A stretch of DNA of 37,424 nt from Candidatus Melainabacteria bacterium (GTDB taxonomy: Bacteria > Cyanobacteriota > Vampirovibrionia > Gastranaerophilales > Gastranaerophilaceae), in contig QHMG01000015.1 of assembly GCA_003258725.1 (NCBI GenBank), positions 1-37,424 on the forward strand, in the 5' to 3' direction. The notes beneath the pieces were generated by a model that was not told the DNA's origin, did no database searches, and saw nothing but the letters and a program-made list of their open reading frames with translations. Positions 24,120 through 32,418 of the stretch are shown here, in pieces; position 1 is the stretch's first letter; each line of letters opens with the position of its first letter. A program made the translations under genes and the position numbers.

Positions 24120-24518
24120 ATGGCATTAGGTTTTAATTCAAATTTATTTAATACAAATACTCAAGCAAGAGGTGCTGAAACAGCAGGTTCGTTAGCATCA
24201 GTAAATACTGAAACAGCTGGAACGTTAGCTAGCAATGTTGAAACTGCTGGTACTATCGCATTTGTAAACTCTGATAATCAAATTGATAGTTTCCAATCTA
24301 GCAATCCTTTTGCTCCACAAATTGATTATAGTCAATTTGCTAACATCGAAACAGCTGGAAGCGTTGCAGACGCAGGTATTGAAACAGCAGGCTCTTTAGC
24401 ATTTGATGCAGAAACTGCAGGTTCTTTGGCTTTCTCAGGCGCAGAAACAGCAGGCTCTGTTGCTTCAAGTGATGGCGGTGCAAGTTTCAGCTCTTCTGAT
24501 GGTGGCTTTGTTTGCTAG
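24120..24518 (+). CDS. ETAG-repeat protein of unknown function
   Basis: I do not recognise this 132-residue protein. It contains seven copies of E-T-A-G-(S/T)-(L/V/I)-A, at 20, 31, 41, 77, 88, 98 and 109, in two blocks with a 10-11-residue period separated by a Phe/Gln-rich spacer (50-76). It has no lysine, one arginine (Arg18), a Ser/Gly-rich end and a single cysteine as the last residue (Cys132). No signal peptide or membrane helix is evident. GGAG lies about eight bases before the ATG, and a strong terminator follows, so it is monocistronic. Possible roles, such as surface, structural or modified peptide, are speculative. Confidence 0.75.
   Translation: MALGFNSNLFNTNTQARGAETAGSLASVNTETAGTLASNVETAGTIAFVNSDNQIDSFQSSNPFAPQIDYSQFANIETAGSVADAGIETAGSLAFDAETAGSLAFSGAETAGSVASSDGGASFSSSDGGFVC
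24177..24464 (+). repeat. coding repeats for the ETAG units
   Basis: Seven imperfect 21-nt units encode E-T-A-G-x-x-A, spaced 30 or 33 nt within blocks and 108 nt across the central spacer. Codon differences among copies indicate selection on the protein. Confidence 0.8.
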
Positions 24519-24574
24519 TCAACCTATAATCAATTTTACAAAATTTTTATCACATATCTAAATCAATCACAATT

Positions 24575-24601
24575 AAAAGCAAGTCTATGACTTGCTTTTT
24601 T
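24575..24601. terminator. bidirectional terminator between convergent genes
   Basis: AAAAGCAAGTC (24575-24585) pairs with GACTTGCTTTT (24589-24599) around TAT and is followed by T. It serves the ETAG-repeat gene and, on the other strand, the protease gene. Confidence 0.9.
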
Positions 24602-24607
24602 AATCTT

Positions 24608-25252
24608 TTATTTTGCTTTTTTTAAAGTTTCTTTTACGGTGTTTATAGGAATTGCAAATCCAATTCCAATGTTTGAGATGTTGTTGTCTGGATTGTAAAT
24701 TGCTTGGTTTATCCCAATTACTTCACCGTCGGTTGTAATTAATGGTCCACCAGAATTACCAGGATTTATCGAAGCATCAGTCTGAATTTTGTCTTTTGCA
24801 TAATCAATTCTTGAAATTATTCCTTGAGTTAGTGTTCCATTAAAACCAAATGGACTGCCTATGGCAAGCACTTTTTGCCCAACTTTAGCTTTTCCAGAGT
24901 CTCCTAGCAATACTGTTGAAAGTTCTTCTTTTGTTTTTATCTGAATTAAGGCGATATCTTTGTTTGATGAGTATAGAACTTTAGCCTTATAAATATGTCC
25001 ATTATGAAGTGTAACTTCAATATTTTTCCCATCATCAACAACATGTGAACTTGTTAAAATAATTCCCGTTTTATCAATAATACACCCACTACCACTTGAT
25101 ACACCAAGAGGAAGCTCAGCATCAATAGACACAATAGCAGGATTTAATTTTTCATAAACATTCATGTAAATCATTTCTTCATTGTCGTAGGCAATAACTG
25201 CGATATTTGTAACAAAAGATAGACTAATTGCAATAATAAACTTTTTAAACAT
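24608..25252 (-). CDS. exported trypsin-like (DegP/HtrA-type) serine protease without PDZ
   Basis: The 214 residues start with a signal peptide (F-K-K, hydrophobic to about residue 20). The catalytic triad is His70 (S-S-H-V-V), Asp99 (N-K-D-I-A-L) and Ser167 (G-N-S-G-G-P). The V-S-S-G-S-G motif and D-A-x-I-N-P-G-N-S-G-G-P are HtrA hallmarks. Unlike DegP or DegS, the protein ends directly after the protease domain, with no PDZ domain. It probably acts in the periplasm. It is divergent from ycf23. Confidence 0.9.
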   Translation of the reverse strand: MFKKFIIAISLSFVTNIAVIAYDNEEMIYMNVYEKLNPAIVSIDAELPLGVSSGSGCIIDKTGIILTSSHVVDDGKNIEVTLHNGHIYKAKVLYSSNKDIALIQIKTKEELSTVLLGDSGKAKVGQKVLAIGSPFGFNGTLTQGIISRIDYAKDKIQTDASINPGNSGGPLITTDGEVIGINQAIYNPDNNISNIGIGFAIPINTVKETLKKAK

Positions 25253-25337
25253 AACCTTGAAAGCTCCATTCCTGCTGTATTATGTACGAGCTTTAAAATT
25301 TTTACTACTAGCTTTGTAACAAAAGTTTGTATATTTC

Positions 25338-25366
25338 TTGCCAGCATTAAACCTTTATTCTATAAT
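25338..25366 (+). promoter_or_regulatory. promoter of the ycf23-like gene
   Basis: TTGCCA (25338-25343), a 17-bp spacer and a consensus TATAAT (25361-25366). Confidence 0.7.
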
Positions 25367-25425
25367 TACAATGAAATCTAGTATCAGATTTTAAAAGAGA
25401 TATGAGTAAGGAAAGGAAATTAAGA

Positions 25426-26253
25426 ATGAACAGTATTGAGTTATTCAAACAAGCATTAAGCGAAAAAAGAGCATTAAAAGTTATTTCAGGTATCAACAAC
25501 TTAAACTTAGAAAAAGTTGAAATGGTTGTTTCTTCAGCTATCGAAGCAAAAGCTACAGCTATCGACGTTGCAGCTAATGAAGAAGTTTTATCTTTAGCAA
25601 CAAGATTAATCTCTGAATCTAACTCAGATATTACATTATTTGCATCTTCAATCAGCGCTATGGAATTAGCAAACGCAGTTAACAACTTCCACGTTAACGC
25701 TATCGAATTAGGCAACTTTGATGCATTATATAATCAAGGTATTACAATGTCATCAATTCAAATTTTAGACATTGTTAAAGAAACATTATCATTAATTAGC
25801 AACGAAATGAGATCTCAAATCTTATTCTCAGTTACTATCCCTGGTTCATTAGCTATTAACGAACAAATTTCATTAGCTAGAGAATTAGAATCATTAGGCA
25901 TTGACTTAATTCAAACAGAAGGTTTTGTTTCTCAAGCTAGCAATTTTGAAGGCGCAAGAGCTTGGTTAAACAGAGCTGAATTAACAATCTCTAACACATT
26001 AGAATTATCAAAAAATATTGAATTACCAATTATGACAGCTTCAAACATCAACACAACAACTGCTCAATTTGCATTTGCTGCTGGTGCTAGTGCTATCGGT
26101 TGTGGTTCTTGCATTAATAGATTAGAATCAAAAATTTCTATGTTGGCTGTAATCAGCAACTTAGTTGAAATTGCTAACAGAAACTCAATCATGATTTCTG
26201 CATTGAAAAATTCAAAAATGATGCAATCTCAAGAAATATCTTCTTTAGTTTAA
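25426..26253 (+). CDS. Ycf23/DUF561 family protein
   Basis: This 275-residue protein resembles the Ycf23/DUF561 family, predicted TIM barrels found in cyanobacteria and algal plastids, with no established reaction. Supporting segments are the N-terminal A-L-K-V-I-S-G-I-N-N, the I-Q-T-E-G motif at the middle, P-I-M-T-A-S and the C-terminal G-A-S-A-I-G-C-G-S-C-I-N. The ATG at 25426 is preceded by AAGGAAAGG; an in-frame ATG at 25402 lacks such a site. Its codon use (TTA, GCA, TCA) looks like that of a highly expressed gene. It is the strongest single clue to a cyanobacterial-lineage host. Confidence 0.8.
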   Translation: MNSIELFKQALSEKRALKVISGINNLNLEKVEMVVSSAIEAKATAIDVAANEEVLSLATRLISESNSDITLFASSISAMELANAVNNFHVNAIELGNFDALYNQGITMSSIQILDIVKETLSLISNEMRSQILFSVTIPGSLAINEQISLARELESLGIDLIQTEGFVSQASNFEGARAWLNRAELTISNTLELSKNIELPIMTASNINTTTAQFAFAAGASAIGCGSCINRLESKISMLAVISNLVEIANRNSIMISALKNSKMMQSQEISSLV

Positions 26254-26270
26254 TTTCATATTAAACAATA

Positions 26271-26305
26271 AAAGAGGCGGTTAGCTTTGCTAACCGCCTC
26301 TTTCT
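26271..26305. terminator. terminator between ycf23 and dnaA (convergent)
   Basis: A perfect 15-bp stem (26271-26285 with 26289-26303) closes a TTT loop and is flanked by A and T runs, so it can work in both directions. Confidence 0.88.
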
Positions 26306-26320
26306 TTATAAAAATAAAAT

Positions 26321-27724
26321 TTATAATCCTAATTTTTTCAAAATTTTATTTAAATCTTTTTCAAGTTCTTTGTTTGTTTTTAGAGCTTTTTTAATTTTTT
26401 CGGCTGAATACATAACCGTTTGGTGCTTTTTGTTTAGGAAGTTTCCAATGCTTTCGTAACTAAGTTGAAGATGTTCTCTTGCAATGTAGCAAACAATTGC
26501 ACGAGCATTTGAAATTGCTTGAACTCTAGCTGAACTCAAGAAGTTTTCTACTGTAACATCAAAGTAATCTGCAACAACACTTGCAACTTTGTCAATTGTA
26601 GGTTTATTTTCTAGTTCTTCAAGTTTTAAAACTTTTTGAGCATATTTTAAAGTTATAGGTTCTTGTTCAATATTTGAAAATGCGCTAACTTTAGTAAAAG
26701 CGCCTTCAAGTTCTCGTACATTATCTTTTTTATACTTTGCAATGTACTCAAAAACATCTTGCGGAAGATTTTCAAATCCTTTTTCTTTTGCGAAATTCTC
26801 AAGAATTTTAACCCTAGTTTCATACTTTGGAGGTTTTATTTCAACAACTAAACCTTGTTCAAATCGTGTTCGCAAACGGGTTGGAATTTCAGGTAAATCT
26901 TTTGGTAATTTGTCTGAGGTTAAAACGATTTGTTTATTTGCGTTGTAAAGTGTATCAAAGGTATTGAACAACTCATCCATACATTTCTTTTTATTCTCAA
27001 TAAATTGAATGTCATCAATTAAAAGAATGTCAATATTTCTGTATTTGTTTCTGAATTTGTTCATTGAACTTGTTGTGCTTTTGCCCTTAGTAAAGGTTGA
27101 GCAAGTACTGTTGATGTAATCATTGATGAAATCTTCAGTTTTTATACAACGAACTTTTAAATTCCCCTTCATAATTACGTGGTGTCCAATGGCTTGCATT
27201 AAATGGGTTTTGCCTAAACCAGAGCCACCTTGAATGTAAAGAGGATTATATAAATTTGTCGGATTTTCAGCAACTTGCTGTGCTGCAGCTTTTGCAATTT
27301 TGTTGTTTTCGTCAGTAACAAAATTGTCAAATCTGTAGCGAAGATTGATGTTCATGGAGTTTAAATAAGATAAGTTGTCAAGAGCTTGTTTATGTTCAAC
27401 TTCCTCTTGCTTTTTCTTTTCAATTTTCTTTAGTTCAGTAGCTTTTTCTTTTTTTATTTTTTTAGCTAAATCTTCATCAACCTCAAAATTTACAATAATA
27501 TCTTGATTTAAAACTTTTTTAAAAGTTTCTAAAAATGCTTGGTATTGAGTTCTTTTTAAGTAGTCAATACCAAAAGATTCACCAGAAATAAGCGTAAATT
27601 GATTATCCTCAAACGAAATTGCTTCAAGTGGTTCAATCCAAGGTTCAAAAGTTGACGCAGGTACAACCTGTTTCAATTCTTCCTTTACATTTTCCCAAAT
27701 CTTTTTTACTTTGCTAGTGTTCAT
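26321..27724 (-). CDS. dnaA: chromosomal replication initiator protein DnaA
   Basis: The 467 residues have all DnaA domains: domain I (1-85), a lysine/glutamate-rich linker (about 86-115), the AAA+ domain with Walker A G-G-S-G-L-G-K-T-H at 166-174 and Walker B I-D-D-I-Q-F-I, and a C-terminal HTH domain IV. The DNA-binding signature, normally G-G-R-D-H-T/S-T-V, reads L-N-K-K-H-Q-T-V: Lys433, His434, Gln435. In E. coli numbering these positions are Asp433, His434 and Thr435, which contact the DnaA box. No ribosome site is evident; a TAAAAT lies six bases upstream of the ATG. No DnaA-box cluster is visible around the gene. Confidence 0.95.
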   Translation of the reverse strand: MNTSKVKKIWENVKEELKQVVPASTFEPWIEPLEAISFEDNQFTLISGESFGIDYLKRTQYQAFLETFKKVLNQDIIVNFEVDEDLAKKIKKEKATELKKIEKKKQEEVEHKQALDNLSYLNSMNINLRYRFDNFVTDENNKIAKAAAQQVAENPTNLYNPLYIQGGSGLGKTHLMQAIGHHVIMKGNLKVRCIKTEDFINDYINSTCSTFTKGKSTTSSMNKFRNKYRNIDILLIDDIQFIENKKKCMDELFNTFDTLYNANKQIVLTSDKLPKDLPEIPTRLRTRFEQGLVVEIKPPKYETRVKILENFAKEKGFENLPQDVFEYIAKYKKDNVRELEGAFTKVSAFSNIEQEPITLKYAQKVLKLEELENKPTIDKVASVVADYFDVTVENFLSSARVQAISNARAIVCYIAREHLQLSYESIGNFLNKKHQTVMYSAEKIKKALKTNKELEKDLNKILKKLGL

Positions 27725-27730
27725 AAGTCT

Positions 27731-27736
27731 ATTTTA
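27731..27736 (-). promoter_or_regulatory. possible leaderless -10 element for dnaA
   Basis: TAAAAT on the minus strand overlaps the end of the upstream gene and ends six bases before the dnaA ATG. The -35 is weak. Read-through from the upstream operon is also possible. Confidence 0.35.
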
Positions 27737-28489
27737 CAACAAAAATAACTTGTAGAAAATAATTCCGGCAGACATGCTTAAGTTTAAGGATTCTACTTTG
27801 CTATCCATTTCAATAGTAACTTTGTCTGTTGCAAAATTAATCAATTCTTTGCTAAGCCCGTCAGCTTCAGCCCCAAACATTACTAGGACTTTGTCTTGAG
27901 GTTTAAAATCTTTTAAAAATACGCTGTCATCTGATTTTGGCAAAGTGGCGATTCTTGTGTAATCTTTAAAATATTCTTGTAAAACTGAAAAATCTTTTAT
28001 TTGAATAACAGGAGTTTTCCATAAGTTGCCAACAGAAGCTCTTACACATTTTGGGTTGTATAAGTCAACCGTATTGCCGTAAAGAATAATTCCGTCAAGA
28101 GAAAATGCGGTCGCAGTTCGTAAGATTGTGCCTAAGTTGCCTAAATCTTTGATGTTTTCAAATAATGCAACTCTTTTGGCATCTTTAAGACAAGTAATGT
28201 CATAAATTTTTTGCTTGCCGACTGCTACTGCGTCAGGCGCTGAGTCTGTTGTAGAAAGTTTTTTTAATACTGGTTCAGTAACGTAGACAATTTTTTCTTC
28301 TAAAAAATCATAATGAAATGCTTTTTCTTTTAATACAAAAATTTGTTCAATTTCAATGTCAGCGTTGAAAGCTTCTTCAATGGCTTTTAACCCCTCTAAT
28401 AAAAATTTTTTAGACTCGTCTCTGTATTTTTTTTGTTGAAGTTTTACGATTTCTTTTACAGTTTCATTGTTTACGCTTGTAATTTCCAT
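27734..28489 (-). CDS. SpoU/TrmH-family RNA 2'-O-methyltransferase
   Basis: The 251-residue protein has an N-terminal RNA-binding substrate domain (1-95) and a SPOUT knot with N-I-K-D-L-G-N-L-G-T-I-L-R-T (motif 1), G-A-E-A-D-G-L-S (motif 2) and V-E-S-L-N-L-S-M-S-A-G-I (motif 3). Members such as RlmB and TsnR methylate ribose 2'-OH in rRNA; the exact target is not readable. It shares one base with the upstream pepP stop, and dnaA begins nine bases after its end. Confidence 0.92.
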   Translation of the reverse strand: MEITSVNNETVKEIVKLQQKKYRDESKKFLLEGLKAIEEAFNADIEIEQIFVLKEKAFHYDFLEEKIVYVTEPVLKKLSTTDSAPDAVAVGKQKIYDITCLKDAKRVALFENIKDLGNLGTILRTATAFSLDGIILYGNTVDLYNPKCVRASVGNLWKTPVIQIKDFSVLQEYFKDYTRIATLPKSDDSVFLKDFKPQDKVLVMFGAEADGLSKELINFATDKVTIEMDSKVESLNLSMSAGIIFYKLFLL

Positions 28490-30063
28490 TATTTTACCTC
28501 AAAGTAGCTTAACCATTCTTTTTCTTGCTCGTCAAGAAGTGAAAAATCAATAAGTTTCTTTTCATAATGCATTTTTACAAAAGATTCAATCTTTCCGTTT
28601 TGTAAATAGCAAGAGTTTTCTAATCTTACACCGAAAGAGCCTTGCTTGTAAAGTCCAGGTTCGATTGTAAAGCACATGTTATTTTGAAGTGGAATTTTTG
28701 AATCCCAAGTTCCTTGACTCAATCTAGGTGGTGCTTCGTGAACACTAACCCCAATACCGTGTCCTAAGCCGTGATTGAATACAAACCCTGCGGGTGCATT
28801 TTCTTCTAAAAATTCACGAGCAACTCTGTCAATATCTTGTCCAATCTCAAATTTTGCGGTGTTGAAGGCTCTTAAGAATGCTTTTAAAACTGTCGTGTAT
28901 ACAGTTCTTTGTAACTTATTTGGTTCGCCCTTAACAAAAACCCTTGTGATGTCTGTTGCTAAACCACCTTCGTAGTATCCGCCACAGTCAATTAATACAA
29001 GTGAACCTTCTTTTATAATCTCGTCTTTTGAGGACTTTGAATAGTGTGCTAAGGCTGAGTTTTCGTCTTTTGCGACTATTGATGTAAAGGATTGTCCAAT
29101 TGCACCATATTTTTTAAAGTTCTTTTCTAATTCTTCTTTTATGTCAAATTCTGAAATGTTGTCGTTTTCCGCTATAAATTTTCCTGTGTCAGCCAATGCC
29201 ATGTCTGTTTTTGCAAACGCATCTTTGTAATGTTCTAATTCTGCATCTGTTTTAATACATTTTGTGTTTGATATTGGATTCCATTTGATTTTGCTTGCTT
29301 TTGAACCTAAAAGAGCGTAATCGTGGGCTGTAACTGTCATTTCATCAACGTAAACTGTATCAAACTTACAATTTTTGATAAATTCGTCAAAATTTGCAAG
29401 TGTCTCATCTTTGAATAGATAATTGTTTTTGTGCGTAAATAATGCCTTACCTTCAATTGAACAAGAGTTTATTTTGTCGAAGTTTCTCAAGTTGTAAATG
29501 TATGACAGTTCTTCTAGGTTTGTAACTAAGAGCGCTTCATTAGCTTTCAAATCAAGGTCTTTTATCTTTTCTTCGGTTGTTTTTCCTGTTAAATTTAGTG
29601 GAATTTCTGTTAAGTTTTGAGACTTAATTTCTATTTTTTCTTCAATGGGGTCTATGTCAAAAAGTTTAACCGAAACATTCTTTTCCCCCATTTTTTTTGT
29701 TAAATTTTCGTACCTAAATTGTGAATTTTTCTTTGAGCAAATGCCTAATATTGAATGCTCGTCCATTCTTTTTGCAAGTTCGTCGATTACTTTGTCGCCC
29801 ATTTGAAGTTTTACAACAGTTATGTCATTATGATTGACTTCAAGGTCTGCTTGTACGTGATATCGTCCATCAACAAATAGATATACGTTGTCTTTTGTAA
29901 CTAGAGCATCACCTGTTGAGCCTGAAAATCCTGTTAGATGATATCTGGAATTTTTTGATAATTCATTGTATTCTACCAAAAATTCATTGGTAGAATTTAC
30001 TAATAAGTAATCAATTTTCTCTTGCTCTAAGAAGGTACGAGCTTTTTCAATATATTTATTCAT
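28489..30063 (-). CDS. pepP: Xaa-Pro aminopeptidase (M24B family)
   Basis: At 524 residues this belongs to the longer, three-part M24B aminopeptidases. Two creatinase-like N-terminal domains precede the pita-bread catalytic domain. Dinuclear metal ligands are seen in L-I-D-C-G-G, T-D-I-T-R, G-H-G-I-G-V-S-V-H-E, T-I-E-P-G-L-Y and V-R-L-E-N. It removes N-terminal residues before proline in the cytosol. It shares single-base overlaps with both neighbours. Confidence 0.92.
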   Translation of the reverse strand: MNKYIEKARTFLEQEKIDYLLVNSTNEFLVEYNELSKNSRYHLTGFSGSTGDALVTKDNVYLFVDGRYHVQADLEVNHNDITVVKLQMGDKVIDELAKRMDEHSILGICSKKNSQFRYENLTKKMGEKNVSVKLFDIDPIEEKIEIKSQNLTEIPLNLTGKTTEEKIKDLDLKANEALLVTNLEELSYIYNLRNFDKINSCSIEGKALFTHKNNYLFKDETLANFDEFIKNCKFDTVYVDEMTVTAHDYALLGSKASKIKWNPISNTKCIKTDAELEHYKDAFAKTDMALADTGKFIAENDNISEFDIKEELEKNFKKYGAIGQSFTSIVAKDENSALAHYSKSSKDEIIKEGSLVLIDCGGYYEGGLATDITRVFVKGEPNKLQRTVYTTVLKAFLRAFNTAKFEIGQDIDRVAREFLEENAPAGFVFNHGLGHGIGVSVHEAPPRLSQGTWDSKIPLQNNMCFTIEPGLYKQGSFGVRLENSCYLQNGKIESFVKMHYEKKLIDFSLLDEQEKEWLSYFEVK

Positions 30064-30347
30064 TATTCAATAACGCCTGTAACTAGGATTAAATGCCAGC
30101 CAAATTGTGTTTGAACAGGTTCTGATAATTCGCCTTGTTTTAGTGAAAACGCTGCATCTTCAAAAGGTTTAACCATAACTCCACGAGGGAAGAAACCTAA
30201 GTCTCCGCCTGCTTGACCTGACGGACATTTTGAGTATTCTTTTGCTGCTTCGGCAAAATCCTTGCCATTTTTAATTTCGTTGTATAACGCTTTTGCTTCT
30301 TCTTCAGTTGCTACTAAAATGTGTGAAGCTTTAACTTCTGTTGCCAT
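30063..30347 (-). CDS. parvulin-type peptidyl-prolyl isomerase
   Basis: This 94-residue protein is a stand-alone parvulin (PpiC) domain: the first strand A-S-H-I-L-V, then G-G-D-L-G-F-F at the active-site loop, P-F-E-D-A-A-F, and the end Q-T-Q-F-G-W-H-L-I. It has no signal peptide, so it should be cytosolic. AAGGAG lies upstream, and an extended -10 promoter heads the ppiC-pepP-spoU cluster here. Confidence 0.93.
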   Translation of the reverse strand: MATEVKASHILVATEEEAKALYNEIKNGKDFAEAAKEYSKCPSGQAGGDLGFFPRGVMVKPFEDAAFSLKQGELSEPVQTQFGWHLILVTGVIE

Positions 30348-30379
30348 ATTTTCTCCTTTTTGTTTAAATTTTCATCATT

Positions 30380-30388
30380 ATTATAGCA
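30380..30388 (-). promoter_or_regulatory. extended -10 promoter of the ppiC-pepP-spoU(-dnaA) cluster
   Basis: Minus-strand TGCTATAAT is a perfect extended -10; the -35 is weak. It is identical to the one at 6587-6595. Confidence 0.55.
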
Positions 30389-30591
30389 AAAATATGAATA
30401 AAAATAAGTAAAAATAAAAAGTCCTTGACAACATGTAAAGCCCTTGTCACGTCTATCATGCCATGACTTTAGAAAGCTAATTGTAAATTTTTGTTACGGT
30501 TTTTGGCATGGAACTAACAAAAAATAATTTGTTGAGTTATTATTCATGTACAACTATCCCCAAATCTCCTCCCAAGATTATGAAGTATATC

Positions 30592-30616
30592 AAGCAGCAA
30601 TAGCTGCTTTTTTTTT
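30592..30616 (+). terminator. plus-strand intrinsic terminator without an assigned gene
   Basis: AAGCAGC (30592-30598) pairs with GCTGCTT (30603-30609) around AATA and is followed by T to 30616. On the minus strand only a short T run follows, so it works mainly on the plus strand. No confident plus-strand gene precedes it in the 284-bp gap from 30348. Confidence 0.75.
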
Positions 30617-30631
30617 GATTTTGCGTATTAA

Positions 30632-31381
30632 TTACTTTTTAAATGACAACAAATTATCCAATTTTTCAATAATTTGCATAAATAAAAATCCATAAGATTT
30701 TTTTATAATGTCTCGATGAACCTTATGTGGAATGATTTTTAAAGTTTCGTGTCTAATGATAAAATTATTTTTAATGTTTGTCAAAAATCTAAATGGACGC
30801 TTTCCTGCGTTGTCTAGGTGATTTCTTTTGTGAACAAGTATGTCTGTCACATTCATTGAATTACCTAAAAGGTGTGCAAGGTTGAATAAAAATTTGTCCG
30901 GACAAATTTTCCAAGCGTTGGTGTTTGTATATTTTAAAACGTCTGTTAAAACTTCTCGTTTGAACATTCCACAACTCATAGGTTGCCACCACCAACCGCC
31001 AAAAGAGTGTGTTTGAGGTGTTAAAATTTCATTTTTCTTAGCATTACAAACAACAAGTGCAACTGCGTTATTTGTAATGTGTTCGAGCATTCGTTCTGCA
31101 AAATTTGGTGTAATTGTATCATCAGAATCAATTATGCTGATGTATTGTCCTTGTGCTTCTTTTAGACCTGTTATGATTGACGCAAGCTGACCTTTGTTTG
31201 TGCAATGTTTTATTAGTTTTATTCCAATTTGTTGTTCAAGTATTTCTGCGGAGTTGTCTTTTGAGCAGTCGTCAACAACAATTATTTCAAAGTCATTAAT
31301 TGTTTGATTTTTTAAACTTTTAATTGTTTCTAAAACGTATTGTGAATAGTTATATGAAGTTACGATGAAACTTACTAACAT
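30632..31381 (-). CDS. family 2 glycosyltransferase
   Basis: The 249 residues form a GT-A fold: T-S-Y-N-Y at the N-terminus, V-V-D-D-C-S-K-D-N-S for the nucleotide, and the metal-binding D-S-D-D. It would transfer a sugar from a nucleotide donor to glycan or lipid in the cytosol. A tryptophan-rich G-G-W-W-W segment and basic C-terminal region may contact the acceptor or membrane. The start overlaps the TerC-like gene by seven bases. The acceptor is unknown. Confidence 0.88.
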   Translation of the reverse strand: MLVSFIVTSYNYSQYVLETIKSLKNQTINDFEIIVVDDCSKDNSAEILEQQIGIKLIKHCTNKGQLASIITGLKEAQGQYISIIDSDDTITPNFAERMLEHITNNAVALVVCNAKKNEILTPQTHSFGGWWWQPMSCGMFKREVLTDVLKYTNTNAWKICPDKFLFNLAHLLGNSMNVTDILVHKRNHLDNAGKRPFRFLTNIKNNFIIRHETLKIIPHKVHRDIIKKSYGFLFMQIIEKLDNLLSFKK

Positions 31382-32418
31382 TCTTTTTTACTCTTTTTGT
31401 TGTATATGATTGAAGAAGCTAGAGCAGCAAGGATAAATCCTAGTCCTAAAAGTCCTGTAATAACTTCAGGAACTTCTTTTATTGTAGATATGAACATTAT
31501 AATTGCTAAAGCTCCGATTGCCCAATGAGCACCGTGTTCTAAGTAAATGTATTGGTCTAAAGTTTTCTTTTCAACAAGCATAATTGTTAAAGAACGAACA
31601 AACATTGCACCGATAGATAATCCAATTGTAATGATTAAAATATCTTGGCTTAGTGCGAATGCCCCTAAAACACCATCAAGTGAGAAGGAAGCATCAATAA
31701 GTTCTAAATATAAGAATGCAACGAGTCCGCCACCTTTTGCAACTTGTGCAAGTTCTTTTGCTCGTTGAGCCTCATGTTTTTCAAGCCAATGAGTAATGCC
31801 ATCAATTAGCAAGTATATAACAACACCAATTACCCCAGATGAAAGCACTGAGGCTTTGTATTCTGCTAGAACATAGTGGTGTGTTACAAGTACCAAAATT
31901 AAAGTTAAAATAGTTTCTAAACCTTTTATGTTACCTAAATGAGAACAATATTTTTCTACACCTTTAATCCAATGAACTTCTTTTTCGCAGTTAAACATAT
32001 ATGAGAAAAATAACATTGCAAGAAATGCTCCGCCGAAGGCAACAATTGGTGCGTGTGTTTGGTGTAGATAGTGTGCATATTGATTTGAATCTGTAAGCGC
32101 TATTGTTGCAACCTTTATAATGCTAATTTTTGCAAAGATTGCGACTACAAGTAGCGGAAACAAAAATCTCATACCAAAAACGGCGATTATAATACCCCAA
32201 GTTAAAAAGCGATGTTGCCAGATATGCTCCATTTTTTCTAATTTTACGGCATTTACGACTGCGTTATCAAAAGACAAACTCACTTCCAGAATACCTAAAA
32301 TTAAGGCTATAAACACGCATAAAAGACCAGTTCCAGAATGTACGTGTTCTCCCCAAAGGTAAGCAAGTATTATACCTACAACTGTTACAATAAATGAGCC
32401 TGTAAAATATTTTATCAT
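31375..32418 (-). CDS. TerC-like integral membrane protein (DUF475)
   Basis: This 347-residue protein has about nine hydrophobic segments. The repeated TerC motifs are E-V-S-L-S-F-D-N-A (about 45-53) and L-I-D-A-S-F-S-L-D-G (about 236-245), whose acidic residues probably bind a divalent metal; TerC homologues export Mn or protect against tellurite. It overlaps the kinase gene by four bases and the glycosyltransferase by seven. Substrate is inferred from the family only. Confidence 0.85.
   Translation of the reverse strand: MIKYFTGSFIVTVVGIILAYLWGEHVHSGTGLLCVFIALILGILEVSLSFDNAVVNAVKLEKMEHIWQHRFLTWGIIIAVFGMRFLFPLLVVAIFAKISIIKVATIALTDSNQYAHYLHQTHAPIVAFGGAFLAMLFFSYMFNCEKEVHWIKGVEKYCSHLGNIKGLETILTLILVLVTHHYVLAEYKASVLSSGVIGVVIYLLIDGITHWLEKHEAQRAKELAQVAKGGGLVAFLYLELIDASFSLDGVLGAFALSQDILIITIGLSIGAMFVRSLTIMLVEKKTLDQYIYLEHGAHWAIGALAIIMFISTIKEVPEVITGLLGLGFILAALASSIIYNKKSKKEC

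Noticed and set aside
25347..25715. Minus-strand 122-codon frame opposite the ycf23-like gene
   Set aside because: It is antisense to a well-supported coding gene with its own promoter and ribosome site, and its product has no recognisable motif.
27725..28489. Replication origin near dnaA
   Set aside because: No cluster of TTATCCACA-like boxes or AT-rich unwinding region is seen; the flanks are coding or a simple terminator.
30546..30695. Plus-strand short frame of 49 codons starting at 30546
   Set aside because: It passes through a terminator hairpin and then runs antisense through the glycosyltransferase gene; at most its first 20 codons could be a remnant.
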